Positions 12,040 through 22,857 of a DNA stretch of 64,000 nt are shown here, piece after piece. Both the position numbers and the translations under genes were made by a program. The stretch's first letter is position 1. Each line of letters opens with the position of its first letter. A model generated the notes under the pieces. It was not told the origin of the DNA. It searched no databases and saw only the letters and a program-made list of their open reading frames with translations. The stretch comes from Epiperipatus broadwayi (lineage: Eukaryota; Onychophora; Udeonychophora; Euonychophora; Peripatidae): assembly GCA_028023455.1 (NCBI GenBank), contig JAQFVV010000282.1, positions 651,713 to 715,712 on the forward strand, in the 5' to 3' direction.

Positions 12040-12904
12040 AACATATATATACAAACATACAAAATTCCCATAATTTATTTCAAACACCACCTTCCCTTAA
12101 TATCAAAAGATGTTTTCATAAGATTGATAGCCTCAGATTCAAAAAGTTTTATCATCAAAGACTTCTTTTTTCTTTTTTTTAATTCATTTTTTTTATAAAA
12201 AAATAATCGATGAATTGTTAAACAATATTCTATGAACTGTATTCAATTCATGAATATATAAAGCTGAGTTAAGATACATATGTTTAACTCTACTTATTTG
12301 AATGGGAAAGAAGAAAAAAACCTGTAAAGACACTTTATTTTCATCAGAAATATTGCTACTACCTTCAATAATAGCAGAAATGAAATCAAAAACTAAATTC
12401 TTATTAACAAAAGGAACAAAACCAGGACCCTTAGCTAAAATAGCCAAATCAGATAAATTCAAAACATAATTTGATAAATTTAAAACAGATGAAGCATCAG
12501 GCCTATTTTTATAACACCCGAATCTGAACTCTTTTTGTTTCACAAAACTTTTATTTCCAACCCAACCAATTAAATATTTTTAAATACTTATTATTCTATG
12601 TGATTTCACATTTACTCCTAAACCACTTTAAAAAAAAAATTCAAAACTGAATAACTAAAATTACTTCTAAAATCCAACCCTCTTCTAATTTAAACCTATC
12701 GATTAAATTAGATAAACTACCCATAACCTGCATAATAATTTGTTTAAGAATGAATCTTTTAAAATTTTAAATAAAATCACAGTTAGAAAATAATCCCAAT
12801 TTCCTATCCAACCTAATATTATATGAATTAGGAAAAACATTACAAAGCCTACAAAACTTAAGAAAATTTACCTGAGTTTTTAAAGACTCTATTTTATTAG
12901 ACAT
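12040..12904 (-). mobile_element. Penelope-like element with the RT deleted
   Basis: Minus strand. A start codon at 12904 opens a PLE-type N-terminus (MSNKIESLKTQ.., then FCRLCNVFPNS). The frame breaks and resumes at 12543 with the PLE block VLNLSNYVLNLSDLAILAKG. At about 12310 the reading passes directly into ISRVKHMYLNSALYIHE, which is the C-terminal end of the GIY-YIG region in the 31.4 kb copy, and ends near SEAINLMKTSFDIKG at about 12080. The whole reverse transcriptase and the front of the endonuclease are therefore missing, as from an internal deletion or template switch. It lies head to head with the next PLE copy. Confidence 0.8.
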
Positions 12905-12949
12905 ATTAATTAACGTTTTTATTTCTCAAAGATTTTTGATAAAGCTACT

Positions 12950-14158
12950 TATTTAAGTTCTTATTCTAGTGATTATGTGACTCCAAAGGTTTTCTTTAAT
13001 TTGAAGTCTCATAAAAGTAATTTTCCTTTGAGATGTATTTTTGATTTTATAGGAGGATTTGTTGATAAAATATCAAAAAAAATTTATATGATTTTTTAAG
13101 GACTATATAGAATTGGGTCAATTTTGTGTTTGGTCTTCTTTTGACACTTTTAAGAAAATAAATGGTTTTGTTTTGGATGATGAATGTGTTTTTTGTAGTT
13201 TAATATTGAAAATATGTATCAATCAGTTAATAGATTAAAAAGTATTGATGTTTTTCTTTCAATTTTAAAAAATAATGGAATGTTTTTCTGCAGATAAAAT
13301 TAAGGTTTTTTATGGTTTGCTTTTGCTGTTATAGGATTCAAGGTATTTTATGTGAAGGGTTGTATTATTGGTTATGTTATTTCTCTATTGATGTGTGCTG
13401 TCTATATTGATTATTTAGAATGTAGTGTTATTAATCAGTTTTCATGTACTTTAAAATTATTTGTTAGGTATGTTGTTATTCAGAAAGAAAAATTAGAGGA
13501 GTTTCTATGTGGATTGAATGCTTTTGATTCTAGTATTAAGTTTACTATTGAGGGTGGTAGTTTTGATTTTGTAAAATTAATGTTTTTGGATTTAAGTGTT
13601 GAGAAGGTTAATGATGTTTTCTTTTGTAGTCATTTTATAAAACCTAAGAATTTGAGAAATATGATTAGGTCTGATAGTTATCAGCCTTTTATGCATAAAA
13701 AATGTCTTTGTAGAACTTTTGTTGTAGAAATAGAAGGCTTAATAATTTTAATAATAATACTGATATTCAAAGAGGTCAATTTGTTGCTGATTATGTAGAA
13801 TTGGGTTATAATCTTGATGTTATTAGAAATGTATTTAATGATAATGTTTATAGTCGTGATTTTAATGGTAAGAATTTTGCTGGTAAGGATAATGAGTATG
13901 TCTTTACCATTTAAGTCTTCAATATATAATTTGGTTTATAAAACTAGTCATTTGTTTGGAGGAATGAAGATTGCATGGAAGAAAGGTTCTGATTTGAATT
14001 CAATACTTAATGGTTCAAAGCAGCTTATTGATAGTAGGTCTATTGCTGGGATGGTTTATGAGGTTTCATGTAGTTGTTAAATTTTATGAAGGTAAGAGTA
14101 AGTTTAGTCTTAATAAAAGAATTATGGTTCATATAAGTAGAGTTAAGCATAGGTATCT
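12950..14158 (+). mobile_element. Penelope-like element, RT and partial GIY-YIG, inactive
   Basis: Plus-strand PLE body in several frames. The RT start reads PKVFFNLKSHKSNFPLRCIFDF (13.0 kb), motif A reads FNIENMYQSV with Asn at the expected catalytic Asp, GYVIS.LMCAVYIDYLE is present at 13.37 kb, and the catalytic YVDD box is cut to RYVVI (about 13469-13483). FLDLSVEK, SLPFKSSIYNLVYK and IAGMVYEVSCSC follow, the last being the start of GIY-YIG. The frame then stops and the element ends abruptly at HRYL, where family A sequence begins. Frameshifts plus loss of both catalytic Asp sites make it non-functional. The 5' end meets the opposite-strand PLE at about 12.93 kb; inverted partial copies are common for Penelope. 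Confidence 0.85.
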
Positions 14159-14455
14159 TAACTCATCCAATATCCCCTGACTAGTTTCTGGCTTGGTGGC
14201 TGCTGGAGGGTTGCATTAGATCCTAAGATTTAGTTGCAGTGCTCTCAGATCCAAAGCTCCTCACTGATGAAGGCCACAAGCCAGAAACTAGTCTGGGGAT
14301 ATTGGATGAGTAGGCACTAGATAGGGATCTTATGCACAAGCCTTCTGGCATCCATTGATTACTCTGGCTTGCACTGAGTGGCACTACTGTATGGAGAATT
14401 TTGCCTGTTTTAATAACAGTTATGAGCAAGCATAAAAAATGATGATCATGTGATG
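14159..14455 (+). repeat. Family A repeat, copy 3 (ribozyme intact)
   Basis: Starts exactly where the PLE coding similarity stops. The first 40 bp (ACTCATCCAATATCCCC, ACTAGTTTCTGGC) are an inverted piece of the same family, followed by a full unit on the plus strand ending with ATCATGTGATGATTAA. It contains the best family A hammerhead at 14258-14299. Its contact with the PLE end leaves open whether family A is a PLE terminal repeat or a separate element inserted there. Confidence 0.85.
14258..14299 (+). ncRNA. Hammerhead ribozyme-like motif, family A (minimal, GUC site)
   Basis: Elements in order: stem I 5' strand TCCTCA (14258-14263); core CTGATGA (14264-14270); A; stem II GGC, loop CACAA, GCC (14272-14282); A; GAAAC (14284-14288); two-nt loop TA; GTC (14291-14293), the expected cleavage triplet; stem I 3' strand TGGGGA (14294-14299). 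Stem I pairs over 6 bp with one G-U wobble. Stem III is a single C-G pair next to the A-U pair, as reported for the minimal hammerheads of Penelope-like elements. An A.A mismatch flanks the core at the base of stem II and may weaken activity. Confidence 0.65.
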
Positions 14456-14877
14456 ATTAATTACACATCTTGTATTATTTAAAATAATTGGAAATTGAGA
14501 AGATATTATAGAGAACTGCTTCACTTTTTTATTATTTATTACTATATAGTTCTTTATATAAATTCTATAATGTCATTTCTGGTTTTAATAATAAAGGCAT
14601 CTTTTCTTCTTACAGGTAAAACAACTTTTCTTCAAATAGTTTAAACATAGACCTTAATACATGTATTTGGGGTAATGAAAATTTACTCTCTTTAGTATTT
14701 TATTTAAAATAGTTCACATTATAAGTTTAAATATAAATAAATTATTAGTGATCACTAAAGTAATTAAGACTTTATTTTATTTGCTGTTTATAATATGCAA
14801 TTAATAAATCAATATTTATGTGTTATAAAATATTTATACAACGAGTAAAATCGCAATAACATTTTATTTACAGTGAT

Positions 14878-14956
14878 GTGATAACTGAAATACAGGCTTA
14901 TTATATACCTGTATATAGATATAGGTATATAATAAACCTGTATGTCAGTTATTACA
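14878..14956. repeat. Short palindrome
   Basis: ATAACTGAAATACAGG...ACCTGTAT and its inverted complement (CCTGTATGTCAGTTAT) face each other across a short centre. No coding content. Confidence 0.75.
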
Positions 14957-14994
14957 TTAGTAGAGATGTCTGCCCATCCCTTGTATATGTATTA

Positions 14995-15400
14995 AATGCA
15001 TTATGTCCTGTACATGAGGGGTCAGATTGACTTTAGGTCAATATGGGTGAGACAAGAATATCAGCCTCAGGGTGGCCTTTGAGCATCCCATCATCAGCTT
15101 TTTAATTGGATGGACGGTTGAAAAGTTGGAGTGTGGAGTAGATTGAAGCCTGTCCCTTAAAGTATGAGGATTGGCTATCTTAATATATATCGGAGGTAGA
15201 GATGGTAATCTGGTCCAACTGATGATTTCTGGTTTAGCATGAAATATGTATATTGGTGATTATTTATCTTTTCGACATCTATGTGTTCAAGTGTATCAGT
15301 GATATGAGATAGAATGGTGAGTGATGGGTCGTGTGAAAGTCTGTGTTCATATACCCTATATATTACAGTGATGTGATAATGATCAGTCATTTGTAGGCTT
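14995..15400 (+). repeat. Family B repeat, copy 1
   Basis: Shares with 36.04-36.43 kb the ordered blocks CATCAG.TTTTTAATGG, GAAGCCTGTCC, GGATT.GCTATCTTAATATA, GATGGTAATCTGG and the hammerhead segment. It runs into the 3' part common to the family (GAAAGTCTG.GTTCA). Plus orientation, as judged by the ribozyme. Confidence 0.8.
15205..15263 (+). ncRNA. Hammerhead-like motif, family B (stem II mutated)
   Basis: GTAATC / GATTAT outer stem I, internal loop TGGT, CCAA / TTGG inner stem I, core CTGATGA (15219-15225), GAAA (15241-15244) and ATA cleavage triplet (15250-15252) are all present. The 5' strand of stem II reads TTTCT against AGCAT, so stem II is weakened. The core is intact. Confidence 0.6.
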
Positions 15401-15479
15401 TCTGAGAATTTGCAGTTATATTTTTTTCAAATATTTATTTTTCATATTACTGTATTTTATAAAATACAGTATTTTATTA

Positions 15480-15535
15480 ATTTTTTTTTTCATATGTCAA
15501 ATGCGTTGGCCCGGAAGTGAACCCGGGGCCGGCTG
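15480..15535 (-). mobile_element. tRNA-derived SINE, 3' fragment
   Basis: The minus strand keeps the B-box region GGGTTCACTTCCGGG, then CATTTGACATATG and an A-run. The tRNA 5' half is missing. Confidence 0.7.
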
Positions 15536-15539
15536 AATT

Positions 15540-16050
15540 TTTCTAATTGAATTGTTAAGTTTTTTCATATTTCTTTTTTTTTCTAAATGATTTTATTTAA
15601 TTTAAAAACTATTTGATATTTAAAAGTTTTGAAATTCATAAATAATTAAAAAACATTATCAGATATTTTTAAATAGGTCCTTTATAGAAATAAGAGTTGT
15701 TGCAGACTATTCGCTATTCTGATTACTTAAAAACATTGTGTCTTAATGTATATAGGTCCTTTATATTCTTGTACTATATTGCTGTAATAATTTTGTATTT
15801 AAGCATTATGAAATAATTGTTATATCAATTATTTTAGTATAATGTTTTAAAGAAGAATAGTAAAGATGAAGGATTCACTCACTAACCTCATTAAATGCAA
15901 ATTGATGTGATTTTTTGTTGTTGTTTTGCTTGTTTGGATAAATAGGTTGGAAAATTGAATAAACTTATTTTTAATCACAAAAGAGCATTACTATGAACAT
16001 ATACAAGATGTAACCTATCTCTTAAATAGTAGATACATCAAATGTACATT
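15540..16050. other. No recognisable gene
   Basis: A+T-rich DNA between the SINE fragment and the RTE fragment. Nothing repeated or coding was seen. Confidence 0.55.
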
Positions 16051-16054
16051 CTCT

Positions 16055-16745
16055 GAATTCACCATCATCATTTTCAACCTTATCAATCCCCCACAGGATG
16101 AAAGTCTCTCTAAGTTCAATCCAACTTCTCTGATATTTGGATTCTCTTCTCCACATCACCCCTGCACACATTCTTATTTCATCCATCCATCTTGCATGTG
16201 GTCTCTTTCTGGATCTTTTACAATCTCTTGGAATCGAGTTTAGGATTTCAACTGTACACCTATTATAATCTCTTCTAGAAAAATATGCCCAGTCCAACTC
16301 CACTTTAGTCTCTCAATTCTTTCAATGATGTCAGTAACAACTGTTTGTTCTCTCACCCACGTATTTCATTTTCTATCCCTTTTTGTTACTCTTAAAATGC
16401 ATTTCTCCATACTTCATTGAGTAGTCTGAAGTCTCTGTATTGCTCTTCTGTTAAGTGACCAAGTCTCAAAACCATTAGTAAAAACTTATAAAACACATTT
16501 ATTAAAAATCATTTTCAAACACCTGGACACATTTGCTTATAATACTAAATTATTTCTTCCCAAAGCACTCCAACCAAGTTTAATTCTGTGATTAATTTCA
16601 TTAGTTCTGTTTTCATCTATAGTAATAATCTGACCAAAGTATTTGTAGTTGTTAACTTCTTCTAACTCATCATTTTCAATCTTCATTTTCTTTTTTTGCG
16701 AAAATTGATTGGACATTAATATACTCTGTTTAATATTTGCCTTTA
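16055..16745 (-). mobile_element. RTE-like LINE, 3' fragment
   Basis: The minus strand aligns throughout with the distal half of the 42.3-43.9 kb element: from the thumb region downstream of the FADD box (near 16730) through RTNRRAIQR-, WAYFSRRDYNR- and IPRDCKRSRKRPHARWMDEIR-like blocks to the end (WRRESKYQRSWIELRETFIL). The RT catalytic boxes are not included. Where the 42.4 kb copy has an in-frame TGA after DCK, this copy reads Arg, so the stop there is secondary. Several frameshifts are present. Confidence 0.9.
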
Positions 16746-16911
16746 ATTAACTGTCAGAAATTGATAAGCAGATAGAATGGAATGGTATATCATTCATATT
16801 TTTATTTCTAAAGAAAAAATGTTTGGGTCTAGAAGAAAAATAAACTCTTTGACATTTATATAATATGATATTTGTAAGTTATAGACATAATTAAAACAAA
16901 AATGAGGTCAA

Positions 16912-16997
16912 GCATTGGTGGCCTAGTGGTTAGCATAGTTGCCTTCCTAGCAGCTGGCCTGGGTTCGCTTCCCAGTCAACGTATTTGAAAAAAAAAA
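16912..16997 (+). mobile_element. tRNA-derived SINE, copy 4
   Basis: Head GCATTGGTGGCCTAGTGG with GTTAGCA, B-box GGGTTCGCTTCCC, then TATTTG and an A-run. More diverged than the copy at 2428, and the acceptor-arm pairing is only partial. Confidence 0.8.
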
Positions 16998-17324
16998 TGA
17001 TTGATAAAAAATTTTAAATGTATGAGACATTATGAATGAAGATATATGTTTTGTCTTTGTTACTACAAAAGTAAGGATTAGAATATAAACAAGATCATTC
17101 TTGCTGCTCATAGTCGATTTGTTCAATATCTAGATTAGTTCTAATTAAAAGTGAAAACTATTCTATAAATGTTAACTACTCTACCCAAAGACAATTTATT
17201 TTAGTATATCAAATCTTGAGCTATGTCTAAATCAAACAGAACTTCACGGTTTATCTTTATTTAATAGAATGTATATATATATAATCAGCTGAGATATTTT
17301 GTGAGGATCTAAACATCTTAATTT

Positions 17325-17410
17325 ATTATCATAACAATAACAATCAACAATCTCAATCCGTTGTCAAGGCAACCTCCTTTTAACTAAAAGATGAAATCCC
17401 ACCACTCCAA
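17325..17410. repeat. Family C repeat fragment
   Basis: AACAATAACAATCAACAAT, CCGTTGTCAAGGCAACC and CTTTTAAC match the left arm of the 31.2 kb palindrome and a fragment at 34.8 kb. Confidence 0.65.
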
Positions 17411-18225
17411 AGATTGCAAACCACAGAGAATGAAATTATTGGTACAAAGAAGTTTTAAAAACTTGCTTAAACAGAGAAATATAACTTGTTCCGAATGCAG
17501 ACTAATAAATAGTCAATTATAACATTCAAACTGCAATTATAATTTTCAAATTGCACCCAATAAACGCAAACGGTATTAAAAATTATTTATAAAAATTGTC
17601 CAAATCCATTACGTGTAATACATTTTAATAATTTAAAAACATTTGGTTACATTCTCTGTTTCTGTTGATTATTAAATTTACGAGTCGGCACATAATAATT
17701 TTAAGAACGTAATGCTTTTTTTATTTTTTCTCAAATTACTAATTCATTTTTTCACAATTTCATAAATTTGAGTACATGTCCATCAACATTATATTGACAT
17801 GTGTTTATTCATTTAAAGAAAATAAATATCCTTGTCTTTTAGAATTAATTTTCGTTTTTAAAACTACTTGTCAGAAATAAAACCTTTGGCATAATTTATA
17901 AGTGTAGCCGCTGGTTCTTGTCCTTAATAAATGAATTATTCATAACAATTTTTCACACTATTCATGTTTACCTGTGACAGGTAAACTATAAAACATTTAA
18001 GTCATAATTGCTTTGTCAATTATACATTGTTTATTAAGTGTGGACTTAGATGAGAAAATTATAGCAATCAATAGTTTCTACTGATTTGTAAATTTTTATT
18101 TAATTTAAAGATAATCCAATCCAAAATTTTAAAATTATATTTTAAATAAAGTTCAAATATATATAAAGTGCTTTTTATATACTATTTACAGACGCTTATA
18201 TATATGTGTGTGTAATTAGAAGGAA
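17411..18225. other. No recognisable gene
   Basis: A+T-rich DNA with no coding block or shared repeat that I could see. Confidence 0.55.
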
Positions 18226-18229
18226 TTTT

Positions 18230-18620
18230 AATTCAGTTTTACAAGCTCCCTACATTCATCCGCTCCATATTAAACAACCGATACACATGACCACATTCAT
18301 GTGAAAGAAAAAAATGATTTCCAGTATAAGTATTTCGATCTGAATCAGAACTCATCAATTGGGCCAGTTCATTATCTCCCACACATATACATAATCAGTG
18401 CTCAGTTTATGTTAAGATAGCAAATTTTCAAACCTTAATGGACAGGCTTCAATCTTCTCCATCCTTCAACTCTTCAGCCATCCAGGTCATTGAAAATCTG
18501 ATGATGGAATGCTCAAAACCCTTGTTGATGCTAATATTATTATCATACCTATGTTGACTTTAAATCACACTGATCCCTCACATATAGGATCTTAATATGT
18601 CCATTTAAATACACAGAAGA
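18230..18620 (-). repeat. Family B repeat, copy 2 (with decayed hammerhead)
   Basis: Minus-strand family B: TCAGTGCTCAGTTTATGTTA, GATAGCAAATTTTC, GGACAGGCTTCAATCTTC and TGAAAATCTGATGATGGAAT follow in the family order. The ribozyme segment at 18314-18372 reads TTGATGA (first C changed) with GTTCT/AGATC for stem II and an intact GAAA, so it should be inactive. Confidence 0.75.
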
Positions 18621-18689
18621 GGGATGGCAAAATTCAGGATGAATATGTAATATTTAAATACAAGTATATTGCCTATACTGAACTTAATG

Positions 18690-18868
18690 TAAATAGAAGG
18701 CATTTGAACTCAGTTTTTCATGTTTTCTACATCTATCCATACAATATTATACAAATGATACAAATGACCACATACATGTGAAAAAGATAAATGATCTTCA
18801 AGTATATATTTCATGCTGAACCAGCACTCATCAGTTGGTGCAAATTATTCTCTCTCACATGCATATAT
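18690..18868 (-). repeat. Family B repeat, copy 3
   Basis: Same orientation as the copy at 18230; ribozyme cores lie 479 bp apart (18349 against 18828 for the shared block), so the pair is tandem. Truncated on the right where the (AT)n and palindrome of family G begin. Confidence 0.75.
18791..18848 (-). ncRNA. Hammerhead-like motif, family B
   Basis: Minus strand: core CTGATGA (18834-18828), stem II GTGCT, loop GGTTC, AGCAT (one G-U closing pair), GAAA (18812-18809). Inner stem I CCAA is present on the 5' side, but the 3' partner and the outer helix are diverged, so folding is uncertain. Confidence 0.5.
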
Positions 18869-18869
18869 A

Positions 18870-19110
18870 TATATATGAAAAACAAAATCAAGTTAAAAAC
18901 TTGTTAACGCTTGTATTTATGTCAACAGATGACGTTCTACCAAAAACACCGTCAAGCGTATTTCATTTACATAAACGTCAGAGAATGCATTCACTATCTC
19001 TGAAAGTGGAATTAAAGTTAGAGATAGTGAATGCATTCTCTGACGTTTATGTAAACGAAATACGCTTGACGGTGTTTTTGGTAGAACGCCATCTGTTGAC
19101 ATATATATAT
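18870..19110. repeat. Palindrome family G, copy 1
   Basis: The arms (about 18925-19010 and 19020-19103) are near-perfect inverted copies: GTCAACAGATG.CGTTCTACC, CACCGTCAAGCGTATTTC, TTACATAAACGTCAGAGAAT and GCATTCACTATCTCT. The centre is only a few bases. (AT)n lies directly on both sides. The two opposing open frames here are simply the two arms read in opposite directions and are not genes. Confidence 0.85.
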
Positions 19111-19464
19111 ATTTAAAATTATAACTAAATATTAGTAAATACAGTAATTAAAATTTGTTAAAAATATTGCAAACTGAAAGAAATAATAATAAAAGAAAAA
19201 TCAAGAAAGCTATGTTAATATTTAAATACAAGTAAGACTTAATCAATAGGGAGGCAGCAAACGTTAAGATCATAGAATTATAGAAAAGTTGACCTTCCAA
19301 AGTATTAGTTGACAAAAACTACTAAGATAGTTGAAAACGCTCCTAAGTGATGTTTATATTTCTTGTTCTTTTTAACAAATTTTAATTACTGTATTCTTTA
19401 ATATTTATTTATAAGTTTACGTATATTATTTTGAAGAAATACAGACATCGATTTGTATTATATA

Positions 19465-19612
19465 TATATATGAAAAACAAAAACAAGTTTTAATCACGTT
19501 AAAACCTGCTGACGCTTGTATTTATGATCAACAGATGGCGTTTTTACCAAAAACACGATCAAGCGTTTGTTTACATAAACGATCAAAGAGTCAGAATTAA
19601 CTATCTCTTTCG
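19465..19612. repeat. Palindrome family G, half copy
   Basis: Nearly identical direct copy of the left arm of the palindrome at 19884 (from GAAAAACAAAAACAAG to TTAACTATCTCTTTCGT), without its right arm. It begins at an (AT)n run and passes into about 270 bp of unique sequence. Confidence 0.85.
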
Positions 19613-19883
19613 TTTTAGCCCACTTTCAGATCAGCTGATTTCAAGCTATTTTGCTATCATCAGTGAAAGACAGAGCCAAGAAACTAGATCTAAAAACTGA
19701 CTCCAAGTGTTTATGCACAGAGTTTCTATCAGTTTGCAAGCATGAAATTTTTCAGACCGATAAAGTCTTCAAATTCAGCCAAACAAGCTAGATAGCTATA
19801 TGGGTCTGATCTCAGTTCAGCTTCTCCACATAGTCAAAGCCTCTGCAATCTATATCATTGCGGAAACCTTTAAAGGTAGATTT

Positions 19884-20130
19884 ATGAAAAACAAAAACAA
19901 GTTTTAATCACGTTAAAACCTGCTGACGCTTGTATTTATGATCAACAGATGGCGTTTTTACCAAAAACACGATCAAGCGTTTGTTTACATAAACGATCAA
20001 AGAGTCAGAATTAACTATCTCTTTCGTGTTCTAAAATGAAAGAGATAGTTAATTCTGACTCTTTGATCGTTTATGTAAACAAATGCTTGATCGTGTTTTT
20101 GGTAAAAACGCCATCTGTTGATCATATATA
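19884..20130. repeat. Palindrome family G, copy 2
   Basis: Left arm 19884-20029 and right arm about 20038-20123 are inverted copies (AGAGATAGTTAATTCTGAC, CTTTGATCGTTTATGTAAAC, AAACGCCATCTGTTGATCA). The right arm ends in (AT)n, as copy 1 does. Confidence 0.88.
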
Positions 20131-20239
20131 TATATATTACACTATACAGGTCAATGACAAATAGCATGGTACCAAAGAGGACAATGATAAGACAATGAGT
20201 ACAGCTACCCATGATGAAATTGATCATATCAAAATCACT

Positions 20240-20930
20240 AATGCTAACCTAAAGAAACAATACTAAAATTCTCACAACCAAACAGTGATTCCAGTTTGGT
20301 CACCCTATCTATCTAATGCTTTTTCCAAATTTACAAAACATATACCAATTCATTTACCTTATTAATATATCTCTTTACAATCATTTCAACAACACCGATA
20401 GTATCTCTTGTACTTTTTTCTCTATGAAAACCACTGTTTCTTTCTAATGTAATGTTCTACCTTCCTATGAAGTGAAAGATAACAAACTTATTAACCCTGC
20501 ACTCTTCAAATCTAATAGCGTTCTTCTCTTACCAATTGGAATCATTATAGTCTTTGAGAAATTGGCAGACCAAACTCCACTATTATATATTAAATTGCAC
20601 AGTCCAATAATTTCTTTCATAGTAGTTTCTACCATCTCTTTTAAAAATTCTATAGGCACTGTATCAAATCTAACAGCCTTGCAATTTTTCATTTCTTTAA
20701 TCAATTTTATTACTTCTTCTATCAATATGTCCATACCTTTGTCATCTATTTCAATATTTTCTTCACTTTCAAGTTCATAACCATTTGTGTCATTTTCTTT
20801 TCTAAACAGATATTAAAAATAGTCTTTTTATTTATTCAATATATCTTCACTATCAGTTAATCTCTTTCCATTTTTATCAGCTATTTCACTTATTAACTAT
20901 TTCTTTGTTTTACAGACTACAAAATGTCTT
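20240..20930 (-). mobile_element. LINE reverse transcriptase fragment (second family)
   Basis: The minus-strand frame at 20734-20465 reads EVIKLIKEMKNCKAVRFDTV, PIEFLKEM, LCNLIYNSGVWSANFSKTIM, IPIGKR and LISLLSFTS, the ordered N-terminal motifs of a non-LTR RT. Downstream (about 20460-20360) a shifted frame continues with RNSGFHREKSTRDTIGVVEM. The wording of the motifs differs from the 42.3 kb element, so this is another LINE family. No palm catalytic box survives. It abuts the LTR element. Confidence 0.75.
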
Positions 20931-20958
20931 AAGACTAGAAATATAATGATATATATAT

Positions 20959-22837
20959 TGTAATACAACCACCGTTCAGTTAAACACCAGCCGCACTTAA
21001 TTATGTGATTGACCGTTTCACCACTGATGATGATTACCACAAGCAAGAAGCCAATATACACCCCAAAATTGAGTATATATTCTTAATTGAACACTGACAT
21101 AATATAAAATATCATCCCAGCATTATATTTCCCAATTAAACGCTTCTTCTCTGCTGGGCAAATTATTTGAATCGAATAATTTGTTCTGCCCAGCGCTTGG
21201 AATATTTATAAATTTATTCCCGGAATTATCACGGTACAGCAGGAATATCAATTATAGCCCTTCCTTCTTTCCCTTTATTTACGATACGAAAGGACTTATT
21301 TATCCATTTCGATTGCTTTATTATTATTATTCCTCACTTAATAAACTTGTTAGCTCGAATGACCTAGATTTAATTCACTCTAAATATTTATTCGCTTGGT
21401 AAAGAAAAGAAAAACGCAAATGACTATTTACTTCCTTTTATAAATAAACTTTTAATTTTGCAATTCGTTATTTATAATGACATAATAAAATCATAAAACA
21501 CACATATACCTATCACACACCAACATAATATACACATAAATAAAATAGTAAAGAATATAATTCAAATTAAACATTAAATAAACTAGCGTAACCCAATTGT
21601 TACTTTCTTATACATTATTATAGTAAAATCATAAGTTCTTTTAATTATATTTGTCCGAAGTATTGCGCAAATTTTAATAGTTTTAGTTTCTGACTGATTT
21701 CTTTGTTCACAAATTAATTCTGACATGCATGTATTAATAATAGTTACCTAGGTATGGAGTCCTCAATGAAGGATCAACCATCGAGTGGGAAAAATTTCCC
21801 TTCTTTTGCAGAGATGGTTGCTCACTTTCCGACGTCCCAGTTAGTGGAGTGAGAGTTTATAATCTTTTGGCGTGGGTTTGATTTCTTTCTAATTCCGAAT
21901 TTCAGTATGTATTCATCTCTTTAAATATCCTATTACGAATCTTCAGGCAGATCTGGTTCCATAACGGCGGTCTCTTATCGGCAGCATTTTAGATGTTATA
22001 GGTAGTGAGCGAATGGTTGGACGGAGATAGACCGAGCAAACGCCCGTTATTCGCCACTAGCCCTCCATGTTAGCGTACCCAACTAAGTTCGTTAACATTT
22101 GAATAATACGTCCTCGCTATTCTCTAGACGGTTTCTTCCCTTCTATTATTTTTTTTATGTTAAGTTTTAGCCAGCAAAAGAAAACACAACCAGTTACTTC
22201 TAAATCAGCTCTGCTTATTCTCTCTGCTATTGTTCTATAGAATGTTACTAATTGCATCATTCCTTTTCATTCTTTATCTTGTACCAATCTATCTGGAATT
22301 TTTTGTACTAGTTTTACATTTTTCAATTTTATAATTACAATTATTTTCTTTCATTCTTTTGATACATTTAAAATATTGAATGTTACTAATTGCAACATTC
22401 CTTTACATTACTTTATCTTGTACCAATCTATCTGGAAATTTGGTACAAGTTTTACATTTTTAATTTTACAATTACAATTATTTTCTTTCATTCTTTTGAT
22501 ACGTGATTTTCTTATTTAACAAAGAAAGAAAGAGACGCGTTCATTATACACCCCTCCCCTTTCCTTTCTAATCTTCAATCTTTATTTAGTTTTTTCTAAT
22601 TTCTTTTAAAATAAGTTTTTAGAATCCTTTTAACTAACTTTTTTTTTCTTTCATTTTAACCCTTTCACGACTTTCACATAGTTTTGAATAATTACATATT
22701 AAAACTGAGTAACTTCTTTTTTTTTTTTATTGGTTTTCTATTTCTTTTAACGAAACCCTTTTTTCTTTATTATTATTATTGAGGATCAATAATATATATA
22801 CATGCGAGACTATATTATATGTAGATATCGCATTACA
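20959..22837 (-). repeat. 3' LTR (left copy)
   Basis: About 1,879 bp, TGTAATACAACC at the left and GATATCGCATTACA at the right. Near-identical to 25792-27720. Contains an internal tandem duplication of about 138 bp (unit starts at 22240 and 22378: GAATGTTACTAATTGC...). Small open frames inside, for example the pair near 21181 and 26014, are identical between LTRs simply because the LTRs are identical. Confidence 0.88.
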
Positions 22838-22857
22838 CCGCTCCCTATTTTTTTTAA
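22838..22857 (-). other. Polypurine tract of the LTR element
   Basis: Read on the minus strand, TTAAAAAAAATAGGGAGCGG lies immediately upstream of the TGTAATG start of the 3' LTR. This is the position and composition expected for plus-strand priming. Confidence 0.7.

Noticed and set aside
18835-19116. Two long opposing open frames with nearly the same protein
   Set aside because: They are the two arms of one palindrome read in opposite directions.
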